Shown one piece after another: positions 1-9,128 of a stretch of DNA of 64,000 nt. The notes beneath the pieces were generated by a model. It did not search any database. It was not told the DNA's origin and saw only the letters and a program-made list of their open reading frames with translations. The stretch is taken from contig JAJVHU010000005.1 in NCBI GenBank assembly GCA_022072505.1, positions 24,627 through 88,626 on the forward strand, in the 5' to 3' direction. The stretch comes from Phycisphaerae bacterium. GTDB taxonomy: Bacteria; Planctomycetota; Phycisphaerae; UBA1845. Within the stretch, counting starts at the first letter, position 1, and every line of letters begins with the position of its first letter. The position numbers and the translations under genes are program-made.

Positions 1-431
1 TGATCCGCCTTGCGCGCCACGTGCTCGGGGTCGAATTCGCGGTAGAAGCTCGGCCAGCCGGTTCCGGAATTGAACTTGTGTTCGCTGGAGAACAGCGGCA
101 ACCCGCACACGACGCAGACGTAGACTCCCTCCTTCTTGTTGTCGAGGAGCGTGCCGCAGAAGGGACGCTCCGTCGCGGCGCTCTGGGTGATGCGGTATGC
201 CTCCGGATCCAGCTTCTTCGCCAGTTCGGCGACCTGGTCCCGCGGCAGCGGCGTGATGTCATAACCCGACTTTGAGTAACGAATCTTCATCTGATCGTTC
301 TGTCCTCCCGACGTCCGGGCCTTGCCGCCCGAGTCTTCCTGCCCCCGCGCGTCCGCCCGTCGACACCCGGTCAGCGCCAGCGTCATCGTCCCCAGCATCA
401 CCAACACTCGCAGCCCCCGTAGCCCCTGCAT
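1..431 (-). CDS. msrB: Peptide-methionine (R)-S-oxide reductase, lipoprotein form (3' end cut by window)
   Basis: MsrB reduces methionine-R-sulfoxide in oxidised proteins. The reverse strand reads through from an ATG at 431 to the window edge, giving about 142 residues. Residues 1-23 look like a lipoprotein signal peptide ending in the lipobox LTGC, so this copy is probably exported and membrane anchored. After a short linker, the MsrB domain starts near residue 48 and shows the family blocks ERPFCGTLLDN, YVCVVCG (first zinc-knuckle cysteines 106 and 109) and SGTGWPSFY. The second zinc knuckle and the catalytic C-terminal cysteine lie beyond the left edge. An internal ATG at 290 would give a cytoplasmic MsrB without the signal, but the in-frame signal peptide with AGGA upstream makes 431 the better start. 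Confidence 0.88.
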   Translation of the reverse strand, partial: MQGLRGLRVLVMLGTMTLALTGCRRADARGQEDSGGKARTSGGQNDQMKIRYSKSGYDITPLPRDQVAELAKKLDPEAYRITQSAATERPFCGTLLDNKKEGVYVCVVCGLPLFSSEHKFNSGTGWPSFYREFDPEHVARKAD

Positions 432-700
432 ATCCGCCGTCCTTTCCTGAAGCGGGCGTCCGCCGATCCCCGATTATCAACCGCCGGCGCCGCACGTCCA
501 CGCAGGCGCCGCTGCCGCGCCGCGCGGCGATCCACGCACCTTCGTTCGATGCACGGGAATCCAGGATTGTTATGAGCTTCGCGGCGATCGACGACTTCGG
601 ACTTTTCAGGGGGACTGAATAACTTGGCCTGCAAGGATGTTCTGTGCCTGAATCTGAGCGACGCGGGGGCGTCACGAACCGGGTGAGGTCGAATTCGGAA

Positions 701-729
701 TTGTCCGGGAGGGTTTCTTGCATTATACT
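701..729 (+). promoter_or_regulatory. Sigma-70-type promoter for the sugar dehydrogenase gene
   Basis: TTGTCC at 701-706 and TATACT at 724-729 are separated by exactly 17 bases, close to the -35/-10 consensus. The predicted transcript starts near 736 and has a leader of about 110 bases before the ATG at 848. The stretch 432-847 between the two divergent genes otherwise holds nothing I can identify. Confidence 0.6.
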
Positions 730-847
730 GTAGCGGTCGGCACGCGAGGGGGTCGCCTTCGCCGCTCGGGCGTTCGGTCCGGTAAGCGGCGAGGCGGGAG
801 TGTGTCGTTTCTCGCATCGAATCCAACGGGAGGAAAGGGGACAGATC

Positions 848-2290
848 ATGCGTTCAGGGAGCATCGTAACAAGAGGCGGGGTGATCGCGGCGGCGCTGGC
901 GGCGGCGTGTCCCGCGCTCGGACAGGAGATTTCGGCGGTCCGGATCGTCTCCGGGCTTTCCCGTCCGGTTTTCGTCACCGCGCCGACCGGCGACACGAAC
1001 CGCATCTTCATCGTTGAGCAGCGCTCCGGCAGCACGGGGCGGGTCCGCATCTACAAATTCGACTCCGGTCAACTGCTCGGCACGCCTTACCTCTCGGTTA
1101 CGGTCTCGACCGGAAGCGAGCAGGGCTTGCTGGGGCTTGCGTTTCACCCGGACTACGCCAACAACGGCTACGTGTACGTGAATTACACCCGGTCGGACGG
1201 CGACACCGTCATTCAGCGGTTCACCGTCTCGGGGAATCCGGACGTCGTGGATTCGGGTAGCGGCCAGATCGTCATGATCATCGATCAGCCCTTCGCCAAC
1301 CACAACGGCGGGTACATCGCCTTCGGTCCGGACGGGTATCTTTATATCCCCACCGGCGACGGCGGCAGCGGAAACGATCCGGGGAACCGCGCGCAGAACA
1401 TCAATGAGTTGCTCGGAAAGATCCTCCGCATCGACGTCAACGGCGACGACTTCCCCGCTGATCCGAACAAGAACTACGCCAACCCGGCGGACAACCCGTA
1501 TGTCGGCGTCGACGGTCTCGACGAAATCTGGGCGATCGGTTTGCGCAACCCCTGGCGCGGCGACTTCGACAATCAGACGGGCGACTTCTACATGGGCGAC
1601 GTCGGACAGGACGCGCGCGAGGAGATCGACTTCCAGCCCGCGTCGAGCACCGGCGGCGAGAACTACGGTTGGCGCTGCAAGGAAGGCACGCGATGCACCG
1701 GTTTGACCGGATGTTCGTGCGCGGACACGACGCTCGTCGATCCGATCCACGAGTACAATCAAGGTCCCGGGTGCTCGGTGACCGGCGGAGTGGTGTACCG
1801 CGGGGCCGGTTTCCCGGCGCTGTCGGGGACGTATTTCTTCAGCGACTTCTGCGACAGCCGGATCTTCTCGTTCCGTTATGTCGGCGGGAACGTGACGGAG
1901 TTCACCAACCGCACCAGCGAATTCATTCCCGACGTCGGCACGATCGACTCGGTGTCGTCCTTCGGCGAAGACGCTTCCGGCGAGATGTACATCTGCGACC
2001 TGGAGGGCGAGGTCTTCAAGATGGTGCCGCGCGACGACATCACCTGCGACGAGATCAAGAAGTTCAAGGGCAGTTGCAAGGACAACGGCACGCTCAAGGT
2101 CGTTCTTCGTCTCAACACCGAGTCGCATGACGGCGACGACGTGACGATCGGCATCAACGGCCAGGACAACGTGGTCACGCTCAACGGCTCGAAGGCGGTG
2201 TTCAAGGCCTGCTGCTTCGCCGGTCAGGTGACGGCCTCGCTTGAGGATCCGGCCGGTTGCGAGCCGGACCTTTTGCTTCAGTGTCCGTAA
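848..2290 (+). CDS. Secreted PQQ-dependent sugar dehydrogenase (GSDH family) with C-terminal '-CP' domain
   Basis: This is a 480-residue exported protein of the soluble glucose/sorbosone dehydrogenase beta-propeller family, which oxidises aldoses with bound PQQ. Residues 1-20 form a signal peptide ending ALG-Q. Family blocks in order are EQGLLGLAFHPDY, NHNGGYIAFGPDG, IPTGDGGSGNDPGN, LLGKILRIDVN, WAIGLRNPWR, GDVGQDAREEID, NYGWRCKEGT and GGVVYRG. The last 84 residues or so, from ITCDEIKKFKG to the end, lie outside the propeller. They match a small cysteine-containing domain at the end of two other secreted proteins here (29994-30224 and 50001-50261). The ATG at 848 follows GGGAGGAAAGGGG; an upstream in-frame start at 800 would spoil the signal peptide. 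The gene is monocistronic, with its own promoter and terminator. Whether it binds PQQ was not tested, because the ligand residues were not checked by alignment. Confidence 0.88.
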   Translation: MRSGSIVTRGGVIAAALAAACPALGQEISAVRIVSGLSRPVFVTAPTGDTNRIFIVEQRSGSTGRVRIYKFDSGQLLGTPYLSVTVSTGSEQGLLGLAFHPDYANNGYVYVNYTRSDGDTVIQRFTVSGNPDVVDSGSGQIVMIIDQPFANHNGGYIAFGPDGYLYIPTGDGGSGNDPGNRAQNINELLGKILRIDVNGDDFPADPNKNYANPADNPYVGVDGLDEIWAIGLRNPWRGDFDNQTGDFYMGDVGQDAREEIDFQPASSTGGENYGWRCKEGTRCTGLTGCSCADTTLVDPIHEYNQGPGCSVTGGVVYRGAGFPALSGTYFFSDFCDSRIFSFRYVGGNVTEFTNRTSEFIPDVGTIDSVSSFGEDASGEMYICDLEGEVFKMVPRDDITCDEIKKFKGSCKDNGTLKVVLRLNTESHDGDDVTIGINGQDNVVTLNGSKAVFKACCFAGQVTASLEDPAGCEPDLLLQCP

Positions 2291-2323
2291 CGGCGGGATT
2301 CACCGCACGAGGGTCTTCAATCA

Positions 2324-2358
2324 GGGGTCGCGCGCTTCGGCGTCGCGGCCCCTTTTTT
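2324..2358 (+). terminator. Rho-independent terminator after the sugar dehydrogenase gene
   Basis: A 9-bp stem, GGGGTCGCG (2324-2332) with CGCGGCCCC (2344-2352) and one G-U pair, has an 11-base loop containing TTCG. Six T residues follow at 2353-2358. It lies between convergent genes and points along the plus strand. Confidence 0.85.
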
Positions 2359-2382
2359 GTTGCGCCCGCGCCTTTCCGCGCC

Positions 2383-3207
2383 TCAACCGGACCCCGGTCG
2401 CCCCACGTACATCCGGACCTCGTACTCGAACGTCACCGCGCCCGCGGACTGATGCCGGGTGAAGATATCGCCGAGGCGTGCGACCGTCGCCGGATACCGC
2501 GGGTGATCGCGCGCGGGCATGTACGAGCACGACGCGGTCCGTCCGATCAGACCCTCAAGATTCATCGACACGTCGTGACGGAAGGACCGCAGGGCGAAGC
2601 CCTCGTTCCCGAAGAACCGCGTGATCCGGCCGTCCTGCTCGGCGCTCTGGTGCTTCACCCGCGCGTAGTCGATGCCGTATTCGTGCAGAAACGCCTCGTA
2701 CTCGGAAAGGAACGGACCGTCTTCGAGGCGGTTGTTCCACAGCAGCGCCGCGCCGCCGCCGCCGCGGTCGTCGCGAAGGATGCGCCGAAGCTCAATCCGC
2801 GCGACGTCCACGTCGAACCAGTGAAACGCCTGCGCCGCGAACACCCAGTCCACGGCGCGGTCCGGCAGCCCCGTCCGCTCGGCGGTTCCGGGGCGCACGC
2901 GGCATCGTCTGTCCACGCGGAACCGGTCCGCCGCCAGCTTGCGCATCCCCTCGTTCGGCTCGATCGCCTCGACCTCCAGTCCGCGCGAAAGCAGCAGCGC
3001 CGTGAAGATCCCCGTCCCGGCGCCCACGTCCGCCGCAACCTGCCCCGCGCGAAGCCCCCACGTTTCCGCGAAGTCGTTGATCACCTGCGGCGGATACGTC
3101 GGCCGATACCGGTCGTAATCGGCGATCCGGTTCGAGAACCGCTCCGACGACGAGGGCGGCGCGCCCGCGACCGCTTCGTCCTCCTGTTGCCGACGTTCGC
3201 TTAACAT
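2383..3207 (-). CDS. Class I SAM-dependent methyltransferase
   Basis: A 274-residue protein of the Methyltransf_11 type. The N-terminal ERFSNRIADYDRYRPTYP block and the glycine-rich SAM-binding motif DVGAGTGIF are followed by an acidic IEPNEGM motif II and AFHWFD, the usual order for small-molecule methyltransferases; the substrate is unknown. The start ATG at 3207 overlaps the stop of the upstream LD-carboxypeptidase gene (ATGTTAA, 7 bases), so the two are translationally coupled. The frame is open further upstream to 3327, but that part reads through the neighbour and has no good start. The gene is convergent with the sugar dehydrogenase gene. Confidence 0.85.
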   Translation of the reverse strand: MLSERRQQEDEAVAGAPPSSSERFSNRIADYDRYRPTYPPQVINDFAETWGLRAGQVAADVGAGTGIFTALLLSRGLEVEAIEPNEGMRKLAADRFRVDRRCRVRPGTAERTGLPDRAVDWVFAAQAFHWFDVDVARIELRRILRDDRGGGGAALLWNNRLEDGPFLSEYEAFLHEYGIDYARVKHQSAEQDGRITRFFGNEGFALRSFRHDVSMNLEGLIGRTASCSYMPARDHPRYPATVARLGDIFTRHQSAGAVTFEYEVRMYVGRPGSG

Positions 3208-4256
3208 GACGCGAAGGCTCCCCAGTCCACGTTCAACTCGCCGTGTCCGCCGGGATCCAGGTCCACCCGGATCGGAAAGTTTACCGGAAGCGGCGACATC
3301 GGCCAGACATGCCCGATCCGATCGCACCCGACAACCGGAAGCCGACGATCGGCGCCCAGATGGTGCGGCAGAAGCGACAAAACCGCGTCGAGCAGGTCTT
3401 CGGCTCCGTGGTGGAAGTTGCCGAGCAGGACTCCGTCGACGCGCCGCCAGACCTCTGCGAGCGTCAGGTGCGCCAGGAGACGGTCGATCCGGTAGGGCGC
3501 CTCATTGACGTCCTCAAGAACCAGCCAGCGCACGGTTGTGTCGCCGTCGCCGTCGCGCGTGCCGCCGAAAATCCGCTCCTCGAAATCGCGCCGCGCCAGC
3601 GCCGCCGCCAACACGGCGAGATTCCCGCCGACGAACCGGACACGCGCGCCCCGCGCGATCGCCCCCTCCAGCACCCGGATCGGCAGCGGGCGCGACGAGC
3701 CGGCCCCCGTCAGCATCGCGCGCACGTCAGCGAAATACCGGGCGGTCCGGGCTTCCAGTTCAGCGGCGTCCGGAGCGGCGTCCGCCCCGGCGTAACGCGC
3801 GTCAAAGCGCTTAAGCCCGTAGTGGATGAACGCCGGTCCCAGATCGAGAATTCCGCGCCCGAACCGTCGGCACGCGACGAGATTCACCAGCGACGTGATC
3901 TCGCTGAATCCGAAGACGGTCACCGGCGCCGACCGGCGATCCAGCAGCGAGAAGTCGATCCTCGGCAGGGCGCGCGTCAACCAGGCGCCGCCGCGAAGCG
4001 CGACGATCGCCCGTGTCGCGCCATCCGCGAACGCCTGCATCAGATCCTCCGCCCGAGCCGCGTCGTCCCAGCGCCCCCCACGCCGGTCGTCCTCGTCGGT
4101 TTCAATGAGGCGCTCGTTTCCCGTGACGGTGAAATCTCCGCCCAGCCAGGACCGGATGCGGTCCAGGAAAGCTGCGGCGGACGGCGCGCCCAGCCCCTCG
4201 AGATACCGACGACACGAACCCGCCGGTGCGCACACGTGAATATTCATCCGCCGCAC
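3201..4256 (-). CDS. S66-family LD-carboxypeptidase-like protein (muramoyltetrapeptide carboxypeptidase)
   Basis: Family members remove the terminal D-alanine from cytoplasmic muropeptide tetrapeptides during cell-wall recycling. Visible family blocks are AIVALRGGAW (family: ARGGYG), FGFSEITSL carrying the presumed nucleophile serine, VGGNLAVLAAAL, VLEDVNEAPYRIDRLL with the catalytic glutamate, and CDRIGHVWP with the candidate histidine. The family's second RGG glycine is replaced (RGGAW), and the nucleophile block is GFSE where GYSD is usual, so specificity may differ. I use the GTG at 4256 because GAGAAGG lies just upstream; an ATG at 4247 (MNIHV..) is the alternative. The gene overlaps the methyltransferase gene downstream by 7 bases and follows the BtpA-family gene by 27 bases, so these three genes look co-transcribed. 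Confidence 0.78.
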   Translation of the reverse strand: MRRMNIHVCAPAGSCRRYLEGLGAPSAAAFLDRIRSWLGGDFTVTGNERLIETDEDDRRGGRWDDAARAEDLMQAFADGATRAIVALRGGAWLTRALPRIDFSLLDRRSAPVTVFGFSEITSLVNLVACRRFGRGILDLGPAFIHYGLKRFDARYAGADAAPDAAELEARTARYFADVRAMLTGAGSSRPLPIRVLEGAIARGARVRFVGGNLAVLAAALARRDFEERIFGGTRDGDGDTTVRWLVLEDVNEAPYRIDRLLAHLTLAEVWRRVDGVLLGNFHHGAEDLLDAVLSLLPHHLGADRRLPVVGCDRIGHVWPMSPLPVNFPIRVDLDPGGHGELNVDWGAFASC

Positions 4257-4283
4257 GTCGCCTTCTCAGGACTTGCAAACTCG

Positions 4284-5072
4284 CTACGCCTGCGCCCTGG
4301 CCGCCCGCACGAATGCATGCGCCAGGTCCGGGTCCACCGGGAGGTCCAGATCGCCGCCGGGCTTCAACGCCGATCCGACGATGACGCCCGCGGCAACGTC
4401 CAGGTAACCCGCGACGGTCTGCGCCGTCACGCCGCTGCCGACGAACACGGGGCGTTCCGGAACGGCCTGCCGGACCCGGCGCACGTCTTCAGCGCTGGTC
4501 TCGACGCCCGTGGCCGGACCGGTCACGATCAGCCCGTCGGCAAGCCCTCGCCGCGCCGTGTCCCGCGCGGCACCCGCCAGATCGGTCGCGTGCAGCGTGA
4601 CGGCATGTTTGACGAACACGTCGGCGAGGATCGCCGTCTTCAAGCCGAGGAGCTTGCGGTGGCGCAAGACCTCATCCGCGCGACCCTGAATCAAACCCTG
4701 ATCCGCGGCGACCACGCCGGTCAGGACGTTGACCCGGATGAAAGACGCGCCGCACGCCGCGGCGACCCCCAGCGCCGCGATCGCGTCATTGCGCAGGCAG
4801 TTGACCCCGACCGCCAGCCGCGTAGACCCGCGCAGGGCTTCGCCGACGAGCGTCATGCAGGCCACCGTCACCGGCGGAATCCGATCCGAGAAAAACGGAG
4901 CGTCGCCGAGATTCTCAAGGATGACCGCGTCGAACCCCGCCGCCTCGAGAATCCGACCCTCCTGAACCGAGCGATCCACGATGGATTGCACGGGCAGGTG
5001 GTGCCGCGGGCTGCCGGGCAGCGGGGGCAGGTGAATGACGCCGATCAGGGCTCTTTCCGTCCGGATGATCAT
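4284..5072 (-). CDS. BtpA/SgcQ-family TIM-barrel protein
   Basis: A 262-residue protein starting MIIRTERALIGVIHLPPLPGS, the characteristic N-terminus of the BtpA family. Further blocks are GFDAVILENLGDAPFF, GVNCLRNDAIAALGVA, FIRVNVLTG, LADVFVKHA, ADGLIVTGPATG and PVFVGSGV near the C-terminus, as in TIM barrels that bind phosphate. BtpA was named for photosystem I biogenesis in cyanobacteria, but most family members are in non-photosynthetic bacteria and their reaction is not known, so no substrate is assigned. The start is the ATG at 5072 with GAGGGAG about 9 bases upstream; a TTG at 5090 is less likely. Confidence 0.85.
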   Translation of the reverse strand: MIIRTERALIGVIHLPPLPGSPRHHLPVQSIVDRSVQEGRILEAAGFDAVILENLGDAPFFSDRIPPVTVACMTLVGEALRGSTRLAVGVNCLRNDAIAALGVAAACGASFIRVNVLTGVVAADQGLIQGRADEVLRHRKLLGLKTAILADVFVKHAVTLHATDLAGAARDTARRGLADGLIVTGPATGVETSAEDVRRVRQAVPERPVFVGSGVTAQTVAGYLDVAAGVIVGSALKPGGDLDLPVDPDLAHAFVRAARAQA

Positions 5073-5114
5073 CGGCGCTGACTCCCTCAACCGCCCGGAC
5101 GGGGCCGCGATGGT

Positions 5115-5438
5115 TCATTCTCCCTTGCGGAACACCGCGACGATGTCTTCGACCGGAACCACGTACAACTGATTGTCCGGCTCGAAGTCCACCGGGATCG
5201 CGTGCTTCGGGTTGAAGAGCACCTTGTCGTACTGGGCGAGCGGGAAATCCTCATCCCGGCCCACCTGTGCGGAAACGGCGACGATCCGCCCCGTCAGGGT
5301 CGGGATCTCGACGGAATCCGGCAGTTCGATCCCGCCTTTCGTGCGCTTCTTGTCCTGATCCTTGCGGATCAGCACGCGCTTGCCCACCGGCTCGACGACC
5401 TCGAGCCTGGAGGTCGTGCGCCTGACTGGATTTGACAT
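5115..5438 (-). CDS. GroES-like (Cpn10 family) co-chaperonin
   Basis: A 107-residue protein with the Cpn10 beta-barrel pattern: VEPVGKRVLIRKD, a mobile-loop-like segment KRTKGGIELPDS, GRIVAVSAQVG, YDKVLFNPKHAIPV and the C-terminal VVPVEDIVAVF. In GroES, the loop after the first strand contacts GroEL. The start is the ATG at 5438, preceded by GGAGAG; the frame stays open to 5582, but that part has no chaperonin similarity. No groEL gene is adjacent, so this may be a dispersed paralogue rather than the main groES. It is divergent from the coiled-coil membrane protein gene at 5629. Confidence 0.82.
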   Translation of the reverse strand: MSNPVRRTTSRLEVVEPVGKRVLIRKDQDKKRTKGGIELPDSVEIPTLTGRIVAVSAQVGRDEDFPLAQYDKVLFNPKHAIPVDFEPDNQLYVVPVEDIVAVFRKGE

Positions 5439-5558
5439 GTGCTCTCGCTCTCCGCGCCGGCGAGGGACCGACTCGACCCCTTCCGCCCCGACGCCTGCGG
5501 GGAATCTTACCCTGCATCCGCCCGCAAAACCACTGCGGAGTGCGCAGACCGAAGCCTT

Positions 5559-5564
5559 TACAAT
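5559..5564 (+). promoter_or_regulatory. Possible -10 element upstream of the coiled-coil membrane protein gene
   Basis: TACAAT matches TATAAT at 5 of 6 positions and lies 65 bases before the ATG at 5629. No recognisable -35 box is found at 16-18 bases upstream, so this is only suggestive. Confidence 0.25.
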
Positions 5565-5628
5565 TCCGCCTCGACCGCCCACACTGGTGATCGACAGGAG
5601 GTCAAGGCCGGCTCAGGGAGATGCGTCG

Positions 5629-6189
5629 ATGTCGACATTGCGAGGCGTGACGGGGGAGCGACCGTCTGAAAGCGTCGTGCGGGAGCCTGTTTCCGCGCCG
5701 TTTCTTTTCTGGATGCTCGTGCTGCTGGGCATGAGCGGGCTGGCGCCGGCTGTGCTGCTGCCGGAGTGGCGGGCGTATCAGCGCATCCGCGTCACGGAGC
5801 AGCGTGAGCAGTTCGCCCGCGAGCGTCTTGCCGAGGCGGTGGCGGCGGAGCGCCGGCTGCTGGACGGACTTCGGACAGATCCCGCACTCCTCTCACGGAT
5901 CGCTCAGCGTGACCTTCGGACGGCGCCAGCGGACGCGGAGGTCGTTCAGGTGCCGGTGGAGGGGTTGGCGTCCGCCGGGGCGACTCCGGGCTTCCGACCC
6001 GCTGCGGTGGAGCCGCCCGCGTGGGCGCGCCGCTGGACGGATCGACTTCCGGTGCTCAACTACGACGCGGTGTTCTGCGAGTCCCCGTCGCGTCCGGTGA
6101 TTATTGCCATGTCGTTGACGCTGATCTGTGCGGCGCTCCTTCTTTACGGGCGGGTGCGCAGCGCTGCGACCCCGGCGGCGAAGGAGTGA
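5629..6189 (+). CDS. Two-TM coiled-coil protein, DivIC/FtsB-like topology
   Basis: A 186-residue protein not assigned to a named family. A short N-terminal tail is followed by a hydrophobic segment (about residues 24-45, FLFWMLVLLGMSGLAPAVLL). A charged heptad-like stretch YQRIRVTEQREQFARERLAEA then leads to a soluble region and a second membrane segment near residues 160-178. One TM helix followed at once by a coiled coil recalls septum-formation initiators such as DivIC or FtsB, but those are shorter and end after the coiled coil, so this is only topological similarity. The ATG at 5629 is preceded by AGGGAG at a good distance. The next gene downstream is 160 bases away. Confidence 0.65.
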   Translation: MSTLRGVTGERPSESVVREPVSAPFLFWMLVLLGMSGLAPAVLLPEWRAYQRIRVTEQREQFARERLAEAVAAERRLLDGLRTDPALLSRIAQRDLRTAPADAEVVQVPVEGLASAGATPGFRPAAVEPPAWARRWTDRLPVLNYDAVFCESPSRPVIIAMSLTLICAALLLYGRVRSAATPAAKE

Positions 6190-6351
6190 CGCCGCGAGGT
6201 CCGACCTTTTGTCGACGGCGCGGGGTTGTCATCAGGCTCGCTTCCCCGCACAATTCACCCGCGGATCGGGCAGGCGCCGCCGCGCGCCGCCGGCCCGGCG
6301 ACCCTGGACGGGTTCCAGCCGGGACACATGCTCGCCGCCGGGAAACGTATC

Positions 6352-8151
6352 ATGCAGATCGGCCGCTTGCCGCGACTTCACCCGCACACCGGCGCCTCCC
6401 GGATTGCGGCAACTCTCCTGACCGGCGCGGGGGTGCTCGCCTTCGTCGCGGGCCCGGCGCGGGCGCAATCTGAAGAGGCGTCGCCCGGCGCGCTGACCCC
6501 GCTGATGCGCCTGCTCGAGGCCGAGTTGGCGTATTCGATGGAGAATCTCCGCACGCCGGAGGGCGCGCGTCCGTATTACCTCGCGTACACCGTCTACGAG
6601 GAGCACACCGGCACGGTCGTGTGTACGCTCGGAACGCTGGCCACCCGGAGCGACGATCACTCGCGCCAGCTTAACATCGACCTCCGCGTCGGCGACTACG
6701 CCCTCGACAACTCGCACCAGCTCCGAGGGCGCGGGGGCACGGCGCGCGGATACTCCGTGACCGCGGCGCAACTCCCCCTCTCCGACGACGAACCCTCGAT
6801 CCGCCACCTGTTGTGGCTGAACACCGACGCCGCGTTCAAGCAGGCGGTGCAGGTCTTCCAGCAGGTGCAGACCAACCTTCAGGTCAAGGTCGAGGAGGAG
6901 GACCAGTCCGACGACTTCTCCCGCGAGAAACCGTGGACACGCCTGGATCCGCCCGCGTCCGCAACGTTCGACCCCGCGTCGTGGACGGACCGGTTGCGCC
7001 GCGTGTCCGCGCTGGCGAAGGAGTACCCGACGGTCTATCAGTCGAGCCTCTCCCTCGGCGCCTACGTCGGAACGACCACGATCGTGACCAGCGAGGGGAC
7101 GCGCCTCCGGTCGTCGCAGACGAGATACCGGGTCACGCTTCAAGGAATCACGAAGGCCGACGACGGGATGACCCTGTCGCACAGCGACGACTTCAACGCC
7201 GCCGACCCGTCGCGTCTTCCGGACGAGAAGGCGCTCGCGGACGCCTTCCGCCGCGTGCTCGACCAGCTCGTCGCCCTGCGGGCGGCGCCCCTGGCGCAGC
7301 CTTACACGGGACCGGCGATCCTGCGCAACCGGGCGAGCGGCGTGTTCTTTCACGAAATCTTCGGCCACCGCATCGAAGGCCATCGCCAGCGCGACGTCGC
7401 CGAGGGTCAGACGTTCACCAAGAAAGTCGGCAAGCAGATTCTCCCGACATTCCTGAGCGTGATCGACGACCCGACCCTGTCCAAGTTCCGCGACATCGAC
7501 CTCCGCGGGCACTACGTCTTCGATGACGAAGGCGTGCCCGCGTCGCGCGTCACGCTGGTCGAAGGCGGAATCCTGAAAACGTTCCTGATGTCGCGCACGC
7601 CCGTCGAAGGCTTCCCCGTCTCCAACGGACACGGACGGCGCGCGCCCGGCAACGCCTGCGTCTCGCGCCAGGGGAACCTTCTCGTCGAGTCGGCGCAGAC
7701 CGTCTCGTTCGACGAGCTGCGTCGGCGGCTGATCGAGACGTGTACGCAGCAGGGCAAGCCTTACGGGTTGCTCTTCGAGGACATTTCCGGCGGATTCACG
7801 TTCACCGGACGCTCCGGTCCGCAGAGTTTCAAGGTTCTGCCCGTCGTCGTCTACCGCGTGTACGCCGACGGCAAGCCGGACGAACTGATCCGCGGGGTGG
7901 ACATCGTCGGCACGCCGCTGTCCTGCTTCGAGCGGATCCTGGCGACGGGCGACGATCCGGCGGTGTTCAACGGAACCTGCGGAGCGGAAAGCGGCTGGGT
8001 TCCCGTGTCCGCGATTTCGCCGAGCATCCTGGTGGAGAGCATCGAGATTGAAAAGCGCGAGGTCGATCAGTCGCGCCCGCCGATTCTTGCCCCGCCGGGG
8101 GCGCCCGGCGCACGCGCGGAGGGCGGCGCTGAAGGAGAGGCGAAGGAATGA
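6352..8151 (+). CDS. Exported TldD/PmbA-family metalloprotease (active-type subunit)
   Basis: A 599-residue TldD-like protein. E. coli TldD, with its partner TldE, cleaves unfolded peptides inside the cell and uses an HExxxH zinc motif. Here the motif is intact: [11 protein letters not shown] at residues 334-344, with candidate ligands His334, His338 and a downstream cysteine-rich region including SPLSCF and [10 protein letters not shown]. Other family blocks are [32 protein letters not shown]-like [13 protein letters not shown] and [15 protein letters not shown]. Unlike E. coli TldD, it has an N-terminal signal-like segment ending PARAQ, implying periplasmic or surface location. The ATG at 6352 follows GGGAAACG; earlier in-frame starts at 6226 or 6328 are possible. 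It is the first gene of an operon with a pseudopilin, an inactive paralogue and larE. Confidence 0.86.
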   Translation: MQIGRLPRLHPHTGASRIAATLLTGAGVLAFVAGPARAQSEEASPGALTPLMRLLEAELAYSMENLRTPEGARPYYLAYTVYEEHTGTVVCTLGTLATRSDDHSRQLNIDLRVGDYALDNSHQLRGRGGTARGYSVTAAQLPLSDDEPSIRHLLWLNTDAAFKQAVQVFQQVQTNLQVKVEEEDQSDDFSREKPWTRLDPPASATFDPASWTDRLRRVSALAKEYPTVYQSSLSLGAYVGTTTIVTSEGTRLRSSQTRYRVTLQGITKADDGMTLSHSDDFNAADPSRLPDEKALADAFRRVLDQLVALRAAPLAQPYTGPAILRNRASGVFFHEIFGHRIEGHRQRDVAEGQTFTKKVGKQILPTFLSVIDDPTLSKFRDIDLRGHYVFDDEGVPASRVTLVEGGILKTFLMSRTPVEGFPVSNGHGRRAPGNACVSRQGNLLVESAQTVSFDELRRRLIETCTQQGKPYGLLFEDISGGFTFTGRSGPQSFKVLPVVVYRVYADGKPDELIRGVDIVGTPLSCFERILATGDDPAVFNGTCGAESGWVPVSAISPSILVESIEIEKREVDQSRPPILAPPGAPGARAEGGAEGEAKE

Positions 8152-8177
8152 TGTTCCGCGCTCGGAAGGAAGGGTTG

Positions 8178-9089
8178 ATGACGAGGCGCGCGGCGTTCAC
8201 GTTGATCGAGTTGCTGGTCGTCATCGCGATCATCGGCCTGCTGATTTCGATCCTCCTGCCGAGTCTTCAGGCGGCGCGGCGATCGGCGCGCGGGCTGCGA
8301 TGCGCGACCAACCTGCGCCAGATCGGCGTCGGATGGACGATCTACGCCGACCAGAACGGCGGAGCCGTCGTCCCGGGTCGTCCCGGCCGCTTCGCCGACG
8401 CCGACCGGAACGTGTACTGGGTCGGCAACGGATATCAGTTCCGCCCGCGCTGGTACGTCCAGATGGGGGCGGAGGCGGGGTTCTACGCCTTCGATCAACC
8501 CAGCCCGGATCCGGCCCAGGACAATCTCAAACAGGTGGACGGCGACGAAGTGTTCCTCTGCCCCGAAGTCGCCGAGCGGACGAACAACCGCAATTACGCC
8601 TTCGGATACAACTACCAGTTCCTCGGAAACGCCCGTTTCAAGGGCGGGTCGGAGTCCGACGGGTTCATCAATTTCCCGCTCCCGATCGACCGCATCCGCG
8701 CCGCGTCCTCGACGGTGATGTGCGCCGACGCGATGGGCACGGCCGCGGGAAAACCGACGAAGTCGCGGACGGAGTACCGGGCGGACGGCGCGTCAGACCT
8801 TTTCGCCTGGGGCAATCACGCCTGGTCGCTGGACCCGCCGCGCCTGACCGCGGAGTCCGACTTCTGCGACGACGGCAACCGGGCGCCCGAACACCGCTCG
8901 GCGATCGAGACCCGCCACGGCGCCAAGGCCAACGTCATGTACTGCGACGGCCACGTCGGGTTCGAGACGTTTGAGTCGCTGGGGTACGAAGCGGGCGCGG
9001 ACGGCGTCGTCAGCGTCGGCGCCGGCCGGGCGCACAACCGGATGTTCTCCGGAACCGGTGAAGACCTGGACCCTCCGTCGATCCGCTGA
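8178..9089 (+). CDS. Prepilin-like protein with N-terminal methylation motif and H-X9-DG motif
   Basis: A 303-residue protein with the type IV pilin/pseudopilin leader [18 protein letters not shown], where cleavage would fall before the phenylalanine and the glutamate at +5 is present. A hydrophobic helix leads into a soluble domain of the kind found in large planctomycete families. It carries the H-X9-DG signature (His, nine residues, then DG in VMYCDGHV). The family is thought to be exported by a type II/IV-like machinery; its role is unknown. The start at 8178 has AGGAAGG upstream. An earlier ATG at 8148 overlaps the tldD stop as ATGATG and is also possible. Its place between two TldD-like genes suggests it is a substrate or partner, which is inference. 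Confidence 0.88.
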   Translation: MTRRAAFTLIELLVVIAIIGLLISILLPSLQAARRSARGLRCATNLRQIGVGWTIYADQNGGAVVPGRPGRFADADRNVYWVGNGYQFRPRWYVQMGAEAGFYAFDQPSPDPAQDNLKQVDGDEVFLCPEVAERTNNRNYAFGYNYQFLGNARFKGGSESDGFINFPLPIDRIRAASSTVMCADAMGTAAGKPTKSRTEYRADGASDLFAWGNHAWSLDPPRLTAESDFCDDGNRAPEHRSAIETRHGAKANVMYCDGHVGFETFESLGYEAGADGVVSVGAGRAHNRMFSGTGEDLDPPSIR

Positions 9090-9128
9090 CGTTCCGCATT
9101 TGCGCCAAGGACATCAAGGAATCATCGC

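Noticed and set aside
3243..5081. Long plus-strand open frame (612 residues)
   Set aside because: It is a GC-driven shadow of the carboxypeptidase and BtpA genes, with arginine/proline-rich low-complexity sequence.
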